64,000 bases of DNA, from positions 4,278,001-4,342,000 of the forward strand of contig NZ_CP109190.1 in assembly GCF_041438805.1 (NCBI RefSeq). Direction: 5' to 3'. The notes under the pieces were generated by a model. That model was not told the DNA's origin, did no database searches, and worked only from the letters and a program-made list of their open reading frames with translations. Both the position numbers and the translations under genes were made by a program. This DNA is from Streptomyces sp. NBC_01707. GTDB taxonomy: Bacteria; Actinomycetota; Actinomycetes; Streptomycetales; Streptomycetaceae. Shown here one piece after another: positions 8,163 to 15,916 of this stretch (the first letter of the stretch is position 1; each line of letters begins with the position of its first letter).

Positions 8163-9152
8163 ATGAGTGATCTGACGGCAGCGACGGACATCGACAGCCG
8201 TCTGGAAGGACACCGGGCCGAGTTGACCGGTTACTGCTACCGGATGCTCGGCTCGGCCTTCGAGGCGGAGGACGCCGTACAGGACACGATGGTGCGCGCC
8301 TGGCGCAACTTCGAGAAGTTCGAAGGCCGTTCCTCGCTGCGCTCCTGGCTGTACAGGATCGCCACCAACGTCTGCCTGGACATGCTGAAGGCGGGGAAGA
8401 AGCGGGCCCGCCCGGTCGATCTGACGGGCCCGACACCGCTCGCTCAGGCCGCGCTCACCCCGCTGCCGGAGAACACCTGGCTGGAGCCGATGCCGGACGG
8501 GCGGATCCTGCCGTCGGTGGCCGATCCGGCGGAGGCCGCGGTGGCACGGGAGTCGGTGCGCCTCGCGTTCGTCGCCGCGCTGCAGCACCTGCCGCCCAAA
8601 CAGCGGGCCGTACTGATCCTGCGCGAGGTGCTCGCCTGGAAGGCGAGCGAGGTCGCCGAGCTGCTCGACACCTCGGTCGCCTCGGTCAACAGCGCCCTGC
8701 AGCGCGCCAGGGCGACCCTCGGCGAGAACGAGGGACGGGCCACCGACACCGCGGACCCGCTCGACGAGGAGCAGCGCAAGCTCCTCGAGCGGTACGTCGC
8801 GGCGTTCGAGGGCTACGACATGGCTGCGCTGACCGCGCTGCTCCATGAGGACGCCGTGATGACGATGCCGCCGTTCGACCTCTGGCTCCAGGGGCACGAC
8901 GACATCACCGGCTTCATGGTCTCCCTCGGCGCGAGCTGCGAGGGCTCCCGCCTGGTGGCGACCACGGCGAACGGCACTCCGGCGTTCGCCCACTACAAGC
9001 CGAATCCGGACGGTCCGGGCTTCGTGCCGTGGGCGGTGCAGGTCATCGAGATCTCGGACGGTGCGATCGCCGGACTGCACTGTTTCCTGGACACACCCCG
9101 CTGGTTCCCGCTCTTCGGTCTGCCGGATCACCTGGAAGGCGATGCGGTGTGA
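8163..9152 (+). CDS. ECF-type RNA polymerase sigma factor with SnoaL-like C-terminal domain
   Basis: A 329-residue sigma-70 family protein. Region 2 (TGYCYRMLGSAFEAEDAVQD, then SSLRSWLYRIATNVC) and region 4 (LPPKQRAVLILREVL, then the helix-turn-helix ASEVAELLDTSVASVNSALQ) are intact. Residues about 205-320 form a SnoaL/NTF2-like domain, as in the TIGR02960 or SigG/SigJ-like groups, where the extra domain regulates the sigma factor in place of a separate anti-sigma. The ATG at 8163 follows AGGGG at good spacing. A small coupled frame follows at 9149. Confidence 0.9.
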   Translation: MSDLTAATDIDSRLEGHRAELTGYCYRMLGSAFEAEDAVQDTMVRAWRNFEKFEGRSSLRSWLYRIATNVCLDMLKAGKKRARPVDLTGPTPLAQAALTPLPENTWLEPMPDGRILPSVADPAEAAVARESVRLAFVAALQHLPPKQRAVLILREVLAWKASEVAELLDTSVASVNSALQRARATLGENEGRATDTADPLDEEQRKLLERYVAAFEGYDMAALTALLHEDAVMTMPPFDLWLQGHDDITGFMVSLGASCEGSRLVATTANGTPAFAHYKPNPDGPGFVPWAVQVIEISDGAIAGLHCFLDTPRWFPLFGLPDHLEGDAV

Positions 9153-9505
9153 GACGACGACCGCGGCTGCGGCACGCGCTGGTGGCGGGCTGGGCGGTGC
9201 CGGCGCTCGGCGGCTGGGGGGCCACGCAGTGGCTGGGTGAGCCCGTCGCCACCGAGGGACCCGGCCGGCACCCGGCATCCGGCGTCGGACCGGTGCCTCG
9301 GCCGGAGCGCGGGTCCGACGACGCCTGCGACGGCGGAGCGACCACGACAGCGACGCCGACGCCGCAGCCCACGGCCCCGGCAGCCCCGCTGCTGGTCGTC
9401 TGCGTACGGTCGGGCCGACCCCGGAGAGCGGGGGCCGGCGCCTCAGCCCTGCTCCCTCAGGTTCACGGCATCGGCCAGCCCCACCATGTGCAGCAGGTTC
9501 CGTAG
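9149..9505 (+). CDS. Small hypothetical protein coupled to the sigma factor
   Basis: A GTG overlapping the sigma factor stop (GTGA) opens a 118-codon frame with strong G/C bias at third positions. The product starts with an Arg-rich segment and a short hydrophobic stretch (ALVAGWAVPALGGWGA), which could be a weak signal or anchor, then a Pro/Thr-rich region. The last 63 bases overlap the 3' end of the convergent STAS gene, and the composition there is unconvincing, so the true end or reality of the gene is uncertain. No family recognised. Confidence 0.4.
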   Translation: MRRRPRLRHALVAGWAVPALGGWGATQWLGEPVATEGPGRHPASGVGPVPRPERGSDDACDGGATTTATPTPQPTAPAAPLLVVCVRSGRPRRAGAGASALLPQVHGIGQPHHVQQVP

Positions 9506-9796
9506 TTCGGGCGGCACGTTACGCAGTCGCAGCCGTCCGCGGCCCGCCCGGCGCGTGACGAGCCCCAGTCGCGCGATCGCCTCGACCAGGATCAGATCCA
9601 CCTGTACGACCCCGCCCACGTCGCAGTCCACCCCGACGTCCGGGTCGCGGGCCCTGCCCTCCGGGTCGTACAGCAGGGATTCCAGCTCGGCGCAGAGCGC
9701 CGGCACGTCGGGCCTGGTGACGCGACCGGCGATGACCAGAGCCTTCGGGGTCTTGGGATCCACACGAAGGAGACCGCCGCAGCCGCCGGAACTCAT
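9443..9796 (-). CDS. STAS-domain protein (anti-sigma-factor-antagonist-like)
   Basis: About 117 residues matching a single STAS fold, with a typical loop-helix at VVQVDLILVEAIARLGL. In true SpoIIAA-type antagonists this position reads D-S-S-G, with the serine phosphorylated by an anti-sigma kinase. Here the residues after the Asp are LIL, so there is no phosphorylatable serine. No kinase partner is adjacent. The start at 9796 (MSSGGC) is chosen as the first Met close to the domain; an in-frame Met at 9853 would add 19 basic residues. Confidence 0.7.
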   Translation of the reverse strand: MSSGGCGGLLRVDPKTPKALVIAGRVTRPDVPALCAELESLLYDPEGRARDPDVGVDCDVGGVVQVDLILVEAIARLGLVTRRAGRGRLRLRNVPPELRNLLHMVGLADAVNLREQG

Positions 9797-9886
9797 CGCA
9801 GCGCGACGCGGCTCCTCGACCGACCATGCCGAACGGGACCGGCGGCAGTCCACCGGTCCTGTTCACCCGTACGAGTGAGCCGCAGG

Positions 9887-11164
9887 TCAGGCGATACGTT
9901 CCCGCACCACGGGGGTGGCGGTGAAGTCCGTGCCGGCCGGGGCGATGTCGAACGACCCGGGCAGGGCCTTCAGCGCGTACTCGAACTTCTCCGGGGTGTC
10001 CGTGTGCAGCGTCAGGAGCCGCTGGCCCTTGGTCACCGTGTCGCCCGGCTTGGCGTGCATTTCGATGCCCGCGCCCGCCTGCACCGGGTCCTCCTTGCGG
10101 GCCCGGCCCGCGCCGAGGCGCCAGGCGGCGACGCCGATGTCGTACGCGTCGAGACGGGTCAGTACGCCGGAGGTGTGAGCCGCCACCACGTGCTGCTCGC
10201 GGGCGACCGGGAGCGTGGCATCCGGGTCGCCGCCCTGGGCGGAGATCATCCGGCGCCAGACGTCCATCGCGGAGCCGTCGGCCAGGGCCTTCTCCGGGTC
10301 GGCGTCCTTGAGTCCGGCCGCGTCGAGCATCTCGCGGGCCAGGGCGAGAGTGAGGTCGATGACGTCCTTGGGTCCGCCGCCGGCCAGGACCTCGACCGAC
10401 TCGCGGACCTCCAGGGCGTTGCCCGCGGTCAGGCCGAGCGGGGTGGCCATGTCGGTGAGGAGCGCGACCGTCCGTACGCCGCTGTCGGTACCCAGCGCGA
10501 CCATGGTGGAGGCCAGTTCACGGGCGTCCTCGATGGTCTTCATGAAGGCGCCGGAGCCGACCTTGACGTCCAGGACCAGCGCGCCGGTGCCCTCGGCGAT
10601 CTTCTTGGACATGATCGAGCTGGCGATCAGCGGGATGGCCTCGACGGTGCCGGTGACATCACGGAGCGCGTACAACTTCTTGTCGGCGGGGGCCAGACCG
10701 TCACCGGCGGCGCAGATCACGGCGCCGGTGGTGTCCAGGACGTCGAGCATCTCCGCGTTCGAGAGGTGGGCGCGCCAGCCGGGGATGGACTCCAGCTTGT
10801 CGAGGGTGCCACCGGTGTGGCCGAGACCGCGGCCGCTGAGCTGCGGCACGGCGGCTCCGCAGGCCGCGACCAGCGGAGCGAGCGGCAGGGTGATCTTGTC
10901 GCCGACGCCGCCGGTGGAGTGCTTGTCGGTGGTGGGTCGGGAGAGCGAGTCGAAGTTCATCCGCTCGCCGGAGGCGATCATGGCAGCGGTCCAGCGGGCG
11001 ATCTCCGTACGGTTCATACCGTTCAGCAGGATCGCCATGGCCAGTGCGGACATCTGCTCGTCGGCGACCTCGCCGCGGGTGTAGGCGTCGATGACCCAGT
11101 CGATCTGCTCGGGGGTCAGCTCGCCCCGGTCGCGCTTGGTGCGGATGACGGAGATGGCGTCCAT
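9887..11164 (-). CDS. deoA: Thymidine phosphorylase
   Basis: Splits thymidine and deoxyuridine into base and deoxyribose-1-phosphate. 425 residues, normal for pyrimidine-nucleoside phosphorylases. Seen motifs are KHSTGGVGDK, which contributes to phosphate binding, and the family signature region SGRGLGHTGGTLDKLE. The ATG at 11164 is chosen over upstream in-frame codons because the domain begins at once (MDAISVIRTKRDRGE) and GGAAGGAC lies about nine bases before it. It follows cdd in the same direction but is cut off from it by a hairpin and has its own operator-like site. Confidence 0.95.
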   Translation of the reverse strand: MDAISVIRTKRDRGELTPEQIDWVIDAYTRGEVADEQMSALAMAILLNGMNRTEIARWTAAMIASGERMNFDSLSRPTTDKHSTGGVGDKITLPLAPLVAACGAAVPQLSGRGLGHTGGTLDKLESIPGWRAHLSNAEMLDVLDTTGAVICAAGDGLAPADKKLYALRDVTGTVEAIPLIASSIMSKKIAEGTGALVLDVKVGSGAFMKTIEDARELASTMVALGTDSGVRTVALLTDMATPLGLTAGNALEVRESVEVLAGGGPKDVIDLTLALAREMLDAAGLKDADPEKALADGSAMDVWRRMISAQGGDPDATLPVAREQHVVAAHTSGVLTRLDAYDIGVAAWRLGAGRARKEDPVQAGAGIEMHAKPGDTVTKGQRLLTLHTDTPEKFEYALKALPGSFDIAPAGTDFTATPVVRERIA

Positions 11165-11211
11165 GTCCTGGGAGTCCTTCCGGCCGGTACGTACGCAGGA
11201 GTCCCGAATGA

Positions 11212-11227
11212 CTCTACGCGCATAGAG
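11212..11227. promoter_or_regulatory. Operator-like palindrome upstream of deoA
   Basis: CTCTACGCGCATAGAG is a 16-base palindrome with one mismatched pair; its core differs by one base from the perfect site before add. On the minus strand it runs into TAGAGT, a possible -10, about 50 bases before the deoA ATG. It is the second of four related sites, all in front of nucleoside genes. Confidence 0.65.
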
Positions 11228-11240
11228 GGTGGATGACGGT

Positions 11241-11269
11241 GTGGCCCTCCCAACGGACGGGAGGGCCAC
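11241..11269 (-). terminator. Terminator after cdd
   Basis: A perfect 11-base stem (11241-11251 with 11259-11269) and a seven-base loop lie eight bases beyond the cdd stop on the minus strand. It separates the transporter-cdd operon from deoA and explains why deoA has its own control site. Confidence 0.75.
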
Positions 11270-11276
11270 AGCAGTT

Positions 11277-11675
11277 CTACTTCAGATGGTCCGGGCCGAA
11301 GGCCTGGGGCAGCATCTCGTCGAGCGTGCGGAGTCCGTCCGGGGTCTCCAGGACGAGCTCCGGTCCGCCGAACTCGTACAGCAGCTGCCGGCACCTGCCG
11401 CACGGGACCAGGATCGCGCCCGTCCCGTCGACACAGGTGAAGTGGGTCAGACGGCCGCCGCCGGTGGCGTTGAGCATCGAGACCAGGCCGCACTCCGCGC
11501 ACAGGCTCAGACCGTACGAGGCGTTCTCGACGTTGCAGCCCACCACGGTGCGGCCGTCGTCGACGCGTGCTGCGACGCCTACCGGGTAGCCCGAGTAGGG
11601 GGCGTACGCCCGGGACATGGCGTCCCGGGCGGCGACACGCAGGGCGTCCCAGTCGACGTCGGCGGCCGCGGTCAC
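11277..11675 (-). CDS. cdd: Cytidine deaminase
   Basis: Deaminates cytidine and deoxycytidine to uridine and deoxyuridine. 132 residues, the size of homotetrameric deaminases. The zinc motif is CAEC, with the catalytic Glu, followed by PCGRCRQ, giving three Cys ligands; substrate loops SGYPVG and NVENASYG are present. The GTG at 11675 overlaps the upstream permease stop by four bases (GTGA), which fixes the start and shows it is the last gene of the transporter operon. Confidence 0.95.
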   Translation of the reverse strand: MTAAADVDWDALRVAARDAMSRAYAPYSGYPVGVAARVDDGRTVVGCNVENASYGLSLCAECGLVSMLNATGGGRLTHFTCVDGTGAILVPCGRCRQLLYEFGGPELVLETPDGLRTLDEMLPQAFGPDHLK

Positions 11676-12958
11676 TTGCCCTGGCCCTTCCGGTACCGCA
11701 TGCCGTCCGCCTTCGGCATCCGCAGCCGCTGCGCGGAGAGCGAGAGGACGAGCAGCGTGACGATGTACGGGGTGGCGCTCACGAACTCGGTGGGCACCGT
11801 GTCCGTGGCGAGGTACCACACCAGCACGGCTGCGGCGATGACAGCGCTGACCACGCCCTGCACGAAGCTCTTGCGGTACAGCTTCCAGGCGGCGAGCACG
11901 GCCAGCACGACGAACAGCAGGAGCAGCAGCGCGTGGACGGACTCGCCGCCGTTGCGCAGCTGGAGCGCGTCGGCGAAGCCGAACAGGCCCGCGCCCATGG
12001 CGAGTCCGCCGGGCCGCCAGTTACCGAAGATCATCGCGGCGAGACCGATGTATCCGCGTCCGCCGGTCTGGCCCTCGTTGTAGATGTGCGAGGTCACCAG
12101 GGAGAGGAAGGCACCGCCGAGTCCGGCCATGCCGCCCGAGATGATCACAGCGATGTACTTGTAGCGGTAGACGTTCACGCCGAGCGACTCGGCGGCGACC
12201 GGGTTCTCACCGCAGGAGCGCAGCCGCAGCCCGAACGAGGTCTTCCACATGACGAAGAAGGTCACGACGAAGAGGATCGCGGCCAGGATCGTCAGCAGCG
12301 AGACATTGGTGATCAGACCGCCGACGACACCGGCCACGTCGGAGACGAAGAACCAGTGGTGTTTCTCGATCGAGTGCAGCCATTCCGACAGGCCGGGGAT
12401 CGTCACCGAGGTGATGTCGTCGGCCGGCGGTGACTGCTTCGGGCTGCCACCCTTGGCCGCCGCGTCACCGGTGTTGAACCAGAGCTTGGCGAAGTAGGTG
12501 GTGAACCCGAGCGCCAGGATGTTGATGGCGATACCGGAGATGATGTGATCGACGCCGAAGGTTACGGTCGCGACGGCGTGCAGCAGCCCGCCGAGCATGC
12601 CGCCGATGACACCGGCCAGCACGCCGAGCCAGGGGCTGGTCTGCCAGCCGGCCCAGGCGCCGAAGAAGGTGCCGAGAATCATCATGCCCTCGAGGCCGAT
12701 GTTGACCACACCGGCCCGCTCGGCCCACAGGCCGCCGAGACCGGCGAGCCCGATCGGCACGGCCATCGCGAGCGCCGCGCTGATCTGCCCGGCGGAGGTG
12801 ACGTCCTGGGCGCCGGTGATGGCGCGTACCGCGGACAGCGCGAGCAGCGCGCCCGCGACGATCAGCAGGACGACAGGGAAGGAGAGGCGGGTGCGGCCGC
12901 TGCCACCGGAGACCTTGGGGGCCGCGGGCGGCGGGGTGGAAGTCGCCGTGGCGGTCAC
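11672..12958 (-). CDS. Nucleoside ABC transporter permease (second permease)
   Basis: A 428-residue polytopic membrane protein of the BPD_transp_2 family, with the conserved block GGLWAERAGVVNIGLEGMM and a cytoplasmic coupling region around SCGENPVAAESLGVNVY. Family members in this BMP-lipoprotein-linked system (YufQ/NupQ type) pair with a second permease for nucleoside uptake. A 30-residue Pro/Ser-rich N-terminus precedes the first helix. The GTG start overlaps the stop of the first permease, and the stop overlaps cdd, so the operon is fully coupled. Confidence 0.92.
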   Translation of the reverse strand: MTATATSTPPPAAPKVSGGSGRTRLSFPVVLLIVAGALLALSAVRAITGAQDVTSAGQISAALAMAVPIGLAGLGGLWAERAGVVNIGLEGMMILGTFFGAWAGWQTSPWLGVLAGVIGGMLGGLLHAVATVTFGVDHIISGIAINILALGFTTYFAKLWFNTGDAAAKGGSPKQSPPADDITSVTIPGLSEWLHSIEKHHWFFVSDVAGVVGGLITNVSLLTILAAILFVVTFFVMWKTSFGLRLRSCGENPVAAESLGVNVYRYKYIAVIISGGMAGLGGAFLSLVTSHIYNEGQTGGRGYIGLAAMIFGNWRPGGLAMGAGLFGFADALQLRNGGESVHALLLLLFVVLAVLAAWKLYRKSFVQGVVSAVIAAAVLVWYLATDTVPTEFVSATPYIVTLLVLSLSAQRLRMPKADGMRYRKGQGK

Positions 12959-14070
12959 GCCGACACCTCCTGCTGGTCGGAGTTACGGGCGGCCTGTGCG
13001 GCGAGTTCCGCGCCGACCTTGCTCTGCTGGCGCTTGAGTCCGTAGCGGCGGACGACTTCGTACGCGATGACGACGCACAGGACGATGACGCCCTGGATGA
13101 CGCCGACGATCTCCTTGTCGTACCCCTCGAACTCGAGCTTTCCGGTGCCGCGCTCCAGGAAGCCCCAGAGCAGCGCGCCGAGCGCGATGCCGACGGGGTG
13201 GTTGCGGCCGAGGAGGGCGATGGCGATGCCGGTGAAGCCGATACCGATGGGGAAGTCGCCGCTGTACTCGTAGCTGTCGTTGAGCAGCGTCGGCATGCCG
13301 ATGAGGCCGGCCACCGCGCCGGAGATCAGCATCGACGTGACGATCATCTTCTTGACGTCGACACCACTGGCCTCGGCCGCGGAGCCGGACTGGCCGACGG
13401 TACGCAGGTCGAAGCCGAACCGGGTGCGCGAGAGCGTGAACCAGTAGGCGATGCCCGCGACGACCGCGACCACGATGAAGCCCCACACGGGCGTCGGGGT
13501 GGTCGGGAACTCGAAGAAGTGCGAGGACTCCGGGAGCGGTTTGGTGGAGATCTTCGTGCCGGCCTCGTCGAGGTGACCGAGGCGGCCCTGCTGGAGCAGG
13601 TAGCCGATGACGGCGGTGGCGATGGCGTTCAGCATGATCGTCGAGACGACCTCGCTGACACCTCGGGTGACCTTGAGGACACCGGCGATCCCGGCCCACA
13701 TCGCGCCGACGATCATCGCGGTGAGGATGATCAGCGGGATCTGGAGGGCGCCCGGCAGGGTCAGCGCGCCACCGACGGCGGCGGCGAAGAAGGCGGCGAG
13801 GCGGTACTGGCCGTCGACGCCGATGTTGAAGAGGTTCATCCGGAAGCCGACGGCCACCGCGAGACCTGCGAGGTAGTACGTCGTCGCCTTGTTGAGGATG
13901 TAGACCTGGCTGTCCGACTTCACCCCGTAGTCGAACATGATGCCGAACGCGCTGAACGGTTCCTTGCCGGTGGCGGCCAGCACGAGAGCGGTCACCAGGA
14001 ACGCGACCACGATCGCGAGTACGGGGGCCGCGATCGCCAGGAGCAGCCGCTCCTTGTCGAACTTCTTCAT
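12955..14070 (-). CDS. Nucleoside ABC transporter permease (first permease)
   Basis: A 371-residue BPD_transp_2 membrane protein (YufP/NupP type). It has a short cytoplasmic N-terminus (MKKFDKERLL), about nine to ten hydrophobic segments, the conserved GFRMNLFNIGVDGQY block and the coupling region TVGQSGSAAEASGVDVKK. The ATG at 14070 overlaps the ATPase stop (ATGA). With its partner permease it would form the heterodimeric channel that carries nucleosides delivered by the BMP lipoprotein. Confidence 0.92.
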   Translation of the reverse strand: MKKFDKERLLLAIAAPVLAIVVAFLVTALVLAATGKEPFSAFGIMFDYGVKSDSQVYILNKATTYYLAGLAVAVGFRMNLFNIGVDGQYRLAAFFAAAVGGALTLPGALQIPLIILTAMIVGAMWAGIAGVLKVTRGVSEVVSTIMLNAIATAVIGYLLQQGRLGHLDEAGTKISTKPLPESSHFFEFPTTPTPVWGFIVVAVVAGIAYWFTLSRTRFGFDLRTVGQSGSAAEASGVDVKKMIVTSMLISGAVAGLIGMPTLLNDSYEYSGDFPIGIGFTGIAIALLGRNHPVGIALGALLWGFLERGTGKLEFEGYDKEIVGVIQGVIVLCVVIAYEVVRRYGLKRQQSKVGAELAAQAARNSDQQEVSA

Positions 14071-15659
14071 CGGTCCTCTCCCCCGTCCCGGGGGTCGGTG
14101 TCGGCGGAGTCCGGACCGGACTCCGCATCCGTACCGGACTCGGCCGGCGCTTCGAGATGGCCGCTGGCCGCTCCCGTCATCGCCGAGCCGAGCTCTTCCG
14201 GGGTGATGGTCGCCGGGTCGGCGTCCGCGACCAGCCGGCCGCGGTACATGACGCGCAGGGTGTCGGAGAGCCCGATCAGCTCGTCCAGGTCGGCGGAGAT
14301 CAGCAGCACCGCCAGACCCTCGTGACGCGCCTCGCGGATCTGGTCCCAGATCTGCGCCTGCGCGCCGACGTCCACGCCCCGGGTGGGGTGCGCGGCGATC
14401 AGCAGCTTCGGGGAGTGGCTCATCTCGCGGCCGACGATCAGCTTCTGCTGGTTGCCGCCGGAGAGCGAGGCCGCGGTGACCTCGATGCCGGGGGTGCGGA
14501 CGTCGTACTCGCGCACGATCCGCTCGGTGTCCGCGCGGGCGGCCTTGAGGTCGAGGAACGCGCCCTTGCTGTTGGGCCGCTCGGTGACATGACCGAGGAT
14601 GCGGTTCTCCCAGAGCGGGGCCTCCAGCAGCAGTCCGTGCCGGTGGCGGTCCTCGGGGATGACGGCCATGCCGCCCTCGCGGCGCTTGCGCGTCGGGGTA
14701 CGGGAGATGTCGGCGCCGTCCAGGGTGAGCACCCCGTCGTCCAGGGAGCGCATCCCCATGATGGCGTCGACCAGTTCGGACTGGCCGTTGCCCTCGACGC
14801 CCGCGATGCCGAGGACCTCGCCCTTGTGGATGGTGAAGGTGATGCCGTCGAGCACGGCACGCACCACCCCGTCGGGGTCGGTGGCGGTCAGCCGCAGGTC
14901 GTCGACGGTGAGCATGGGAGTCTCGGTGACGGTCGACTCGCGGGTCTCCGGCGACGGCAGCTCGCTGCCGACCATCAGCTCGGCGAGCTGCTTGGTCGTG
15001 GTGTTCGCCGGGTCGGCGGTGCCGACCGTCGTGCCGCGCCGGATCACCGTGATCTCGTCGGCGACGGAGAGGACCTCGCCGAGCTTGTGCGAGATGAAGA
15101 TGACGGTCAGGCCCTCGGCCTTGAGCTCGCGCAGGTTGTCGAAGAGCGCGTCGACCTCCTGGGGCACGAGGACCGCGGTCGGCTCGTCGAGGATCAGCGT
15201 GCGGGCACCGCGGTAGAGGACCTTGAGGATCTCCACGCGCTGACGGTCGGCGACGCCGAGGTCCTCGACCATGGCGTCCGGGCGGACGCCGAGGCCGTAC
15301 GCGTCGGAGATCTCCTTGATCCTGGCACGGGCCCGGTCGCCGATCCCGAACAGCTTCTCGGAGCCGAGGACGACGTTCTCCAGGACGGTCAGGTAGTCGG
15401 CGAGCATGAAGTGCTGGTGCACCATGCCGATGCCGCGTGCGATGGCGTCGCCGGGGTTGTGGAACGAGACCTGCTCGCCGTCCACCGCGATGGTGCCCTC
15501 GTCCGGCTTCTGCATGCCGTACAGGATCTTCATCAGAGTGGACTTGCCGGCGCCGTTCTCGCCGACAAGAGCGTGGACGGTGCCGCGGCGCACGGTGATG
15601 TCGATGTCGTGGTTGGCCACGACCCCGGGGAACCGCTTGGTGATGCCGCGGAGCTCCAC
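14067..15659 (-). CDS. Nucleoside ABC transporter, duplicated ATPase
   Basis: A 530-residue protein with two nucleotide-binding domains in one chain (YufO/NupO type). Domain 1 has Walker A GENGAGKST, a signature-like DLGVADRQRVEI and Walker B LILDEPTA. Domain 2 has a degenerate Walker A (GVEGNGQSEL), LSGGNQQKL and Walker B LLIAAHPTRG, in which AHP replaces the usual DEP, the normal asymmetry of this family. The canonical GTG at 15659 lacks a ribosome-binding site. The frame continues upstream to 15686, where ATC sits eight bases after AAGGAG. The C-terminal 40 residues are acidic and low-complexity. Confidence 0.92.
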   Translation of the reverse strand: MELRGITKRFPGVVANHDIDITVRRGTVHALVGENGAGKSTLMKILYGMQKPDEGTIAVDGEQVSFHNPGDAIARGIGMVHQHFMLADYLTVLENVVLGSEKLFGIGDRARARIKEISDAYGLGVRPDAMVEDLGVADRQRVEILKVLYRGARTLILDEPTAVLVPQEVDALFDNLRELKAEGLTVIFISHKLGEVLSVADEITVIRRGTTVGTADPANTTTKQLAELMVGSELPSPETRESTVTETPMLTVDDLRLTATDPDGVVRAVLDGITFTIHKGEVLGIAGVEGNGQSELVDAIMGMRSLDDGVLTLDGADISRTPTRKRREGGMAVIPEDRHRHGLLLEAPLWENRILGHVTERPNSKGAFLDLKAARADTERIVREYDVRTPGIEVTAASLSGGNQQKLIVGREMSHSPKLLIAAHPTRGVDVGAQAQIWDQIREARHEGLAVLLISADLDELIGLSDTLRVMYRGRLVADADPATITPEELGSAMTGAASGHLEAPAESGTDAESGPDSADTDPRDGGEDR

Positions 15660-15756
15660 GGCATGGGGACTGCTGGACGCGTTGATGACGCACTCTCCTT
15701 GGCAGGAGCGGAGGGCGGAGGCGGTGGGGGCGAAAAAAGGTACCGCGCCCGGCGGA

Positions 15757-15772
15757 CGCTACGCGCGTAGCG
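15757..15772. promoter_or_regulatory. Operator-like palindrome before the nucleoside transporter operon
   Basis: CGCTACGCGCGTAGCG is a perfect 16-base palindrome about 100 bases upstream of the ATPase start. Its core is identical to the add site. On the minus strand its right half contains TAGCGT, a possible -10 element. Confidence 0.7.
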
Positions 15773-15857
15773 CCACCGAATCGTTGACCACCCGATAGCA
15801 GGTGGCGGACGGTGTGCGCACGACTACGGAGGCGTTCCGCCGAAGGCCGTACGCGAA

Positions 15858-15904
15858 ATCGGGGCCCGGGCGAGCAACCGAAGCAGCTCCCCCCGGGCCC
15901 CGAT
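15858..15904 (-). terminator. Terminator after the BMP lipoprotein gene
   Basis: A perfect 13-base stem (15858-15870 with 15892-15904) and a 21-base loop begin 12 bases after the BMP gene stop. It sits between the binding-protein gene and the transporter operon, which therefore has its own promoter region. Confidence 0.7.
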
Positions 15905-15916
15905 CGACGGGACGGA

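Noticed and set aside
14157..15770. Long plus-strand open frame (537 codons) opposite the transporter ATPase
   Set aside because: It is antisense to a clear two-domain ATPase, and the product is a run of Asp, Gly, Val and Leu with no domain; an artefact of high GC.
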